Of a DNA stretch of 64,000 bases, positions 58,073 to 64,000 are shown piece after piece. Origin of the DNA: Diospyros lotus (Eukaryota > Streptophyta > Magnoliopsida > Ericales > Ebenaceae). Numbering within the stretch: position 1 is the first letter of the stretch; every line of letters starts with the position of its first letter. The position numbers and the translations under genes were made by a program. The notes under the pieces are model-generated. The model saw only the letters and a list, made by a program, of their open reading frames with translations, did no database searches and was not told the DNA's origin. Location of the stretch: NCBI RefSeq assembly GCF_014633365.1, contig NC_068345.1, positions 12,408,058 to 12,472,057 of the forward strand, written 5' to 3'.

Positions 58073-61000
58073 AGAAAATTTTTGATTAGCTTTGCCGAGG
58101 CACCTAATGAAGAAGGAAATAAGACAGATTTAAATCTGTCAAAGGAATAAATTTAGACTCTTTATCGGCTGCTAGATCAAGGTACCAGTGTTGATAATTC
58201 CTCTACACATCAGCCCACTGCTTCCATGGCCTTGCAATGTAATCCCTATCTGTCTTTGATGTCACGAAGACTTTCTAAGGATACTTGGATAATAGATACA
58301 GAGGCATCCGATCATATGTCATGTTCTACAAGGTATATGACATAATATATTCCTTGTAAAAATTCAGTTGATATTTCAATGGCTGATGGTACAGTATCCC
58401 CTATTGTGGGTCATGGGAATGTTTGCATCTTGAATCTTAAACTAAAATCAGTGTTATATATGCTTGGGTTAAATTATAATCTCTTATCACTGAGTAGGAT
58501 TACTAAAGATATGAATTGTAGAGTGATATTTCTTCCATCTTCTTGTATATTTCAGGACAAAGCATCGGGGATGATGATTGGCAGTCATTGTTGTTAAAAT
58601 CCCGATTTTACGCGTACGATTTTACGATTTGAAGACCCCCAAACGATTCAAATCCCATGTAAAATCCAATTTGGGATAAAATCCTATAAAATCTCGATTT
58701 TACATGTACGATTTTACGATCTTACCCTTCAGAGATCCCCAAACGATTTTACGATTCAAAGACATCTATTGATTTACGTTGTAATTTAGAGGATGCTTCC
58801 AACGTCTCAATGTCACATAGCATCTGACATTGGAACTTATGCAATGAATTGTTATATTTTGCCTCTAAATTGGAACTTGATTTAACATTGATTACATAAA
58901 TTCCAATGTCACATAGCATCTAACATTAATTGCATAAGTTTCAATTTACTTGATTTAAATTATAATTTTTACTTGATTTAACATTGATTACATAAGTAAA
59001 TCAAGACAAACAAGTAATTAATTAATGGACCACCCAACCCCAAATTGGGATATTACTTGATTTAATCAATGTTAAATCAAGAAAAAATTACAATTTAAAT
59101 CTAATGGAAGACATTGGAAGCATCCTCTAAAGAATTTTAAGCTATATTTTACCTCTAAATTACCTATATTTTGCCTCTAAATTGCCTATACCAACCTGCT
59201 AGTTTTTGAGCTATATTTGGGAAGTATCATTTTTTGAATTATAATAAGGAATAATCAAGTTATTAAATAATATTAATTCATTTTCTACAAAATTATATTA
59301 TTATAAACATATATTTACAAAAATTAAAGGGTATTTTTAATTATCTCTAAAATCTTACGATTTTACGATCCGATTTTATGGACCCTTTGTCGATCCCACT
59401 TAAAATCCCGATTTTAACAACCTTGTTGGCAGTGCTGAAGCAAAAGATGGACTCTACTGGTTGACAGAATACTACAAACTCATCTCATAGCTTTCCGTAT
59501 CTTAGATCTTTGTATTCTCAATTTTTTTTCAATAAAGATAAGTGTTTTTCTTGTGAACAATGCACTTTTGCAAAACAATCAAGAGCCCATCATCCCACTC
59601 AATCTTATAAGCCTTCCACACCATTTCACTTAATCCATAGTGACATTTGGGGACCGTCAAAACATCCTAATCTTTCAGGTTCAAGGTGGTTTATCATTTT
59701 TATTGACAACCATTCTAGGGCGTGTTGGGTATATCTTATGAAAGATAAATCAGAAGCAAGTGGCATATTCAAAAGATTTCACAAATTTATTTTGAATATG
59801 TTTCAAATCTCTATCCATATTCTTCGAACCGACAATGGTCGTGAATTTTTTTCCCATGACTTGACCAACTACTTACTTGAACATGGTATTGTGTATCAAA
59901 GTTCTTGCCCTTACACACCACAACAAAATGGTGTGCCCGAACGGAAAATTTGACATTTTTTAGAAGTGGCAAGAGCTATGATATTCACTACTCATGTGCC
60001 TCATTCATATTGGGGAGAGGCCATTCTTACGGTGGCATATTTGATAAACCGTCTCCCTTCCAAAACACTCAAATTCCAAACCCCTCTTGAAACCCTTTGT
60101 GGCTCTCATCCAAATGCTTCTTTCTTTCCTTCCCTTGAGCCTAGAGTTTTTGGGTGTGTTGTGTATGTTCACAACCACAATGTGTCTCGAACAAAGTTAG
60201 ATCCAAAAGCCCTCAAGTGTATTTTTATTGGCTACCCTCCTTCACAAAAGGGATATAAATGTTATTGTCCAATCAATAAACGAATCTATATCTCCTATGA
60301 TGTTACCTTTTATGAGGATCTTTCCTATTATCCAAACACTGATTCTCCAACCAATCTCACTGATTGTCCTCTACTTCCTACACCAACACCATGTCTTCTA
60401 CCTCTACCACCATCTTCTCATGGGGGAGAATTAATTCCTGATAATATGTTGGCAGATTTTGAGCCTTTTGTTCCACAACCAAGCCCAAAAAATGTGCAGC
60501 ATATGTCTCCTCAGTCTCTAGAAAAAAAACCTGCCAGTCCTCCCTGGTTTGTGTATTCTCGAAGACCTAAAGGTTCATCTGAAGCCCAGCAGGGTCAATC
60601 CTCTTCTCTTGATGATGGTCTATCAGAGGACAATAAAGCAGATGCTGATGTAATAGGGAATGAGACTACATTAATGGAAGAAACCAAGGATCAACCAAAA
60701 ATTAACAGTAGTGATATTTCAGACGATGGGCTAGACTGGGCAGTTCCTATAGCTCTCTGAAAGGGTGTAAGATCATGTGTTAAATATCTAAAGTATCCTT
60801 TGTCCAATTACTTAACCTATGCAAAACTGTCTCCTCAACTTAAAGCATTTATTGTAAGACTTGACAGTGCTGAAATCCCTAAAAATATTTAAGGAGCTAT
60901 GGAAGATTCAAATTGGAAGGCAACTGTTATGGAGGAAATGAAGGCCTTAATTGCAAACCATACTTGGGATCTTGTTGAATTACCTCCAGATAAGAGGGCT

Positions 61001-61156
61001 GTGGGATGCAAATGGGTGTTTACCATTAAGCATAAGGCAGATGGTAGTATTGAGAGGTATAAGGCTAGGTTGGTGGCACAAGGGTTTACACAAATCCATG
61101 GGATCGACTATGAAGACACCTTTGTCCCGGTTGCTAAACTCAACTCTATTCGGGTA
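58073..61156 (+). pseudogene. Pol of copia E, 5' part
   Basis: Protease at about 58285 reads WIIDTEASDHMS, with the Gly of D(S/T)G changed to Glu. The chain is interrupted after MMIGS by the MITE and resumes at 59434 with AEAKDGLYWLTE. Integrase (59510-59953): [22 protein letters not shown] and PYTPQQNGVPER, all three acidic residues intact. A TGA lies at 59950 and another at 60758 (CGA to TGA). Reverse transcriptase starts with [20 protein letters not shown] and [18 protein letters not shown] and is cut at LNSIRV by element F. Confidence 0.85.
58586..59425. mobile_element. hAT-type MITE (840 bp), TSD TTGGCAGT
   Basis: Termini CATTGTTGTTAAAATCCCG and, inverted from the right, CAAGGTTGTTAAAATCGGG form inverted repeats starting with CA. 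The 8-bp TTGGCAGT is repeated at 58578-58585 and 59426-59433, as for hAT elements. The interior is AT-rich with repeated CGATTTTACGATT words near both ends and no transposase. Removing it restores the copia reading ...MIGS-AEAKDGLYW, confirming the borders. Confidence 0.88.
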
Positions 61157-61515
61157 TGTTATGAACCTTAGGGCTGAGCTTAGGGTATGAGAGGAAGATC
61201 GAGAATATTAAGAGAAGAACTTAGGGAAGAAATCAGTTGGGAGGGAGAGAACAACAAGTGATAAGGGAGGAGATCACCGAGAAAGAGAGAAAGAGAGAAA
61301 TATTAGAGAGAAATAGAGTTTTCAATTCATTTTCATCATGCCTACTTCCTATAGCTAAGGCAACATATATATAGCCTCATTTAGCTACTAAACAAAGCTC
61401 TCCAACCACCTAAGCTACAAGACAAAAGGGAAAAGACAAAAAGAGAAAAATATCCTAACAAACTATTGCAACCTTATTACAATGATGTCCTTCTATTGTT
61501 CCTTGGGTCATGACA
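61157..61515 (-). repeat. 3' LTR of element F
   Basis: 359 bp. Contains a GAGAGAAAGAGAG purine tract and GCAACATATATATAGCC (TATA-like on plus). Inserted in the reverse-transcriptase codons of copia E. Confidence 0.85.
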
Positions 61516-61664
61516 ATTGCTCTTTTCTTGAGAGAGTTTTTGTCCCCAAGAACTTGCAGCAAGTAGCCGTTGCTTCATCCAATTCCCACATTTTCTAGTT
61601 GATTTATCTTCCTTTCTTTCTCCTTCTAGGCCTCTTCTTCTTCTTTGTTCTTAAGTGCCCAAGA

Positions 61665-62808
61665 TCAATCCCAAGCCTTCCCCAGAACTTCCATAGGTAA
61701 GTACGTATTCCTAGCTGTTGTGATTTCATTTCCATCCAACCCACTGCCATAGTTTACTTCAAAACTTCCAGTAACATCCTGGAAATGCAGCAATGAAAAA
61801 TTGCCGACTTGCCTTCGATACTTAGCAAGAGAATTCCTCTCCAATTTCAGAAACTCCTTGCTGCCTCCTGTTATCCCTGTCATCCAACTGGCTGCACCAT
61901 TTAGCTCTAGTTTAGGACTTCCATGATTATCATTTGGAACATCCTTATCAAGAACTTCTTTTCCAAGGGGATCGGTGTGTTCCTTTAATGCTCCTTTTGT
62001 CCAAACACCTTGGACCAAGCCCCTGATGTCACTGCCAACATTGTTGTTACAGCCATCTTCCTTGTCAATTTTGCTGCCTACATCAAGATACTCATTTTTC
62101 AACTACTCCAATTTAAGAAAGTCCCCTTTGTTAAGACTCTCATGATAATCCTCGAAGAATTCAACGAGAAAGTTGTAATGATACTTCTTAGTAAGTATCA
62201 TTGCAAACTTCTGCAATTGTTCGTGTAACATACGTTCGAATTCCTTGCACGCTTCATGTATCCAGTTATTGGTTTTTTTGTCAATTTGGCTAGGCTGCTT
62301 ATTCCACCTTTCCTTTGCTTGATTCTTCTGGATAAAATGATCATGATTCTTGTTGTTGCCAACTGAAAATGCAACCTTCTCTTGTTGCCATCGAGGCTCT
62401 ATTTGCCTTATGTGTGAACTGCCTCCCCTAGATTCCCGAACATAACACCCCACTGAAGATGCAACATGCAACATTCTTCTGTTGCAGTTGAGTCTCCCAC
62501 GATCTCACGTGTATATTATCTATCTTGGTAGAACTTTCACGGGTGAAACCAGCCACATGCCAAGAAACTGGAACTCTGTCCACCTTGCTTCGCCTCACAA
62601 GTTCACACGTCCAAACCAAGGGTTGTTCTATCGCTTGGAAATTAATCATGTTGGCCGATAATAGTCTAAACGGATCATAATCCACCTGGTTAGCTTGCTG
62701 ATGAAGTCTGCTTCTCAAACTCCAACCCTCAGTGCTATGACAGCCAGCTATCATCCCAGGCATCAGAATCAATTTTCCGAAAATCACCCGTCTTCTGCAC
62801 TGCTTCAA
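61665..62808 (-). CDS. Unrecognised protein-coding frames inside element F
   Basis: Three minus-strand open frames follow one another: 62808-62428 (126 codons), 62474-62103 (123) and 62102-61665 (145). The middle one is rich in charged residues (FVEFFEDYHE-like text, WNKQPSQIDKK, EACKEFERMLHEQLQKF), and the last has KNEYLDVGSKIDKEDG and KLERNSLAKYRRQVGNF. I see no zinc knuckle, protease or other pol motif and recognise no family. They could be a divergent Gag or captured host sequence. Breaks between frames may be introns or decay. Confidence 0.35.
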
Positions 62809-63704
62809 GTTGCTTCGAAATTTAAGCGATTCTACCTAGATTTGTCCAAATCCAATTCAATGGCTGAAGATTTAATCAGCCTCCTACAAGTCGCCCCTCT
62901 CTATGACGCTGTCCAGTTCACAATCGCCTGGCCTTGAATCCGCTTTAGCTTAAGTTAGTCGCAGCACCAGCAATGCATCGGTTGGAAGCTTCACTGTTTG
63001 TCTGCTCTAGTCACGATTGCTACCAATCACAAACTTCTTGCCAATGACAGCCCAGCCTGTGATGGATCAAAGCTTCCTTCCCTTGGCTCTGCCCAATCAC
63101 CGACTGTAATTTGACAATGGCCGCGACACCCACTTCCTCGCCCAAATCAGGATCGCCAGAAACCCACTGCACAATCATGATTGCTCGGAACTCCTGCACC
63201 AGTCGTGATCTCTTGGCTGTCCATATCAACCTCCAGTCGCCCGACCAAATCGCGTCACCCCTTCCCAGTCACGACCTCCTGGCCGTCTGCGTTAACCTCT
63301 GATGGATTTGAAATCGCCTCAGGACGTCCGCACTCTTCGTCCGCTACAGTCACGAGCACCTGTTGGTCTGCGTCACCTTCGACAGACTGTCGCCTCTGAT
63401 GAATGATCGTTCATTCGCGTCGCCTCCGGTGTGCCCGCCGGTCGACCCACCTCTGTTCGGCTGCCTAGATCGTCAGCTTTGTTGCGATTAATAGAGGTCG
63501 CTGGCTTTGCTATGAATCGGCGATGGAAATTACGGCCGACAAAAATCGGCCAACTCACTTACAAGAACGATTGAATTTACAACCAAGGAACAGTTGGCTC
63601 TGGTCGGAATCACCTTCCGATCCAGATGAGCAGCACACCGTTGAGCCCCAATCGAATTCGCTCTCAAATTGGAGCCGCAACAGAATCACAGTCAAGGATG
63701 GTAC
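62809..63704 (-). other. GC-richer 5' internal region of element F
   Basis: Between the primer-binding site (63705) and the first candidate frame. It is markedly richer in C and G than the rest of the window and repeats words such as AATCGC, TCACGA and GTCGCC. Short frames on both strands (63020-63741) look fortuitous. No protein family recognised. Confidence 0.4.
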
Positions 63705-63720
63705 GGCTCTAATACCAATT

Positions 63721-64000
63721 TGTCATGAACCTTGGGGTTGAGCTAGGGTATGAGAGGAAGATCGAGAATATTAAGAGAAGAACTTGGGGGAGAAATCAGT
63801 TGGGAGGGAGAGAACATCAAGAGATAAGGGAGGAGATCACCGAGAAAGAGAGAGAAATATTAGAGAGAAATAGAGTTTTTAATTCATTTTCATCATGCCT
63901 ACTCTCTATAGCTAAGGCAATATATATATGGCCTCATTTAGCTACCAAACAAAGCTCTCCAACCACTTAAGCTACAAGACAAAAGGGAAAAGACAAAAAG
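63721..64000 (-). repeat. 5' LTR of element F, truncated by window end
   Basis: TGTCATGAACCTTGG onward matches 61157-61440. It lacks one GAGAGAAA unit relative to the other LTR and carries about 14 substitutions. Confidence 0.85.

Larger units (their letters stand above)
56823..64000 (+). mobile_element. Ty1/copia element E, 5' part, carrying two insertions
   Basis: 5' LTR 56823-57076 (TGTTGGACGAAATAAGG to GCTTGTTTCA) is followed by a perfect primer-binding site TGGTATCAGAGCTT. Internal coding is Gag, protease, integrase and the start of reverse transcriptase, as in the minus copia at 34889-39933, so they are one family. It is interrupted by a hAT MITE (58586-59425) and at 61157 by LTR element F. 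Its 3' end lies outside the window. Confidence 0.85.
61157..64000 (-). mobile_element. LTR element F (large, apparently non-autonomous), runs off window
   Basis: Plus-strand left LTR 61157-61515 (TGTTATGAACC to GGGTCATGACA, 359 bp) and right LTR from 63721 are direct copies differing at roughly 5% of sites. A primer-binding site on the minus strand (TTGGTATTAGAGCC, 63718-63705) adjoins the right LTR. A purine tract (CTCAAGAAAAGAGCAA on minus) adjoins the left one, so the element reads minus. The 2.2-kb interior has no reverse transcriptase, integrase or protease. Candidate left target copy is GGGTA (61152-61156). Confidence 0.85.

Noticed and set aside
44007..64000. Search for MLH1 exon 6 and later exons
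   Set aside because: No segment encodes the expected continuation after VHPTKRE on the plus strand; the interval is accounted for by transposons and a short intron piece.

Overview
The window is nuclear DNA from a flowering plant, probably a eudicot with a mid-sized or large, transposon-rich genome. The host gene has plant-type introns and reads like a plant MLH1. Nearly everything else is plant transposable element sequence: Mutator-like, CACTA, hAT and Tourist-like MITEs, Ty1/copia and Ty3/gypsy elements, and many solo LTRs. I cannot name the species.

Layout. 1-15 kb is a graveyard built on one decayed Mutator-like (MULE) transposase gene on the minus strand. Its pieces lie in the correct order from about 14.35 kb down to 0.93 kb, separated by solo LTRs with matching 5-bp target-site duplications (1110-2764, 8740-10804, 11788-14021) and by a deeper nest at 3226-8452 (LTR, then MITE, then another solo LTR). 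15.06-28.33 kb is a diverged direct duplication. One copy (27490-28330) is clean; the other is split by a solo LTR (15222-16746) and by a complete 9.26-kb CACTA element (17172-26431) with two minus-strand transposase genes, both decayed.

28.97-44.0 kb holds the only recognisable host gene, the 5' part of MLH1 (DNA mismatch repair, MutL homolog), plus strand. Five exons encode 334 residues, the whole GHKL ATPase region. Intron 4 is 13.2 kb and contains two solo LTRs (31443-33764, 41156-41581), a minus-strand copia element (about 34889-39933), an LTR-like block (40157-40708) and a remnant whose two LTRs face each other (41976-43458).

44.0-64.0 kb is all intron 5 or sequence downstream of MLH1, because no further MLH1 exon is recognisable. 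It is a nested stack: an old copia element (C, from about 44674) whose Gag zinc-knuckle coding sequence was hit by a Reina-like gypsy chromovirus (45919-51298) and, 30 bp further on, by an Ale/Retrofit-like copia (D, 51329-56447). Its protease region was then hit by another copia (E, from 56823), which itself carries a hAT MITE (58586-59425) and a gag/pol-less LTR element (F, from 61157, running off the window).

I see no operon, CRISPR array, tRNA, rRNA or phage-like system. The interest lies in the order and mechanism of insertions, the very large TE load inside a mismatch-repair gene, and a 21-bp-spaced palindrome array in one LTR.
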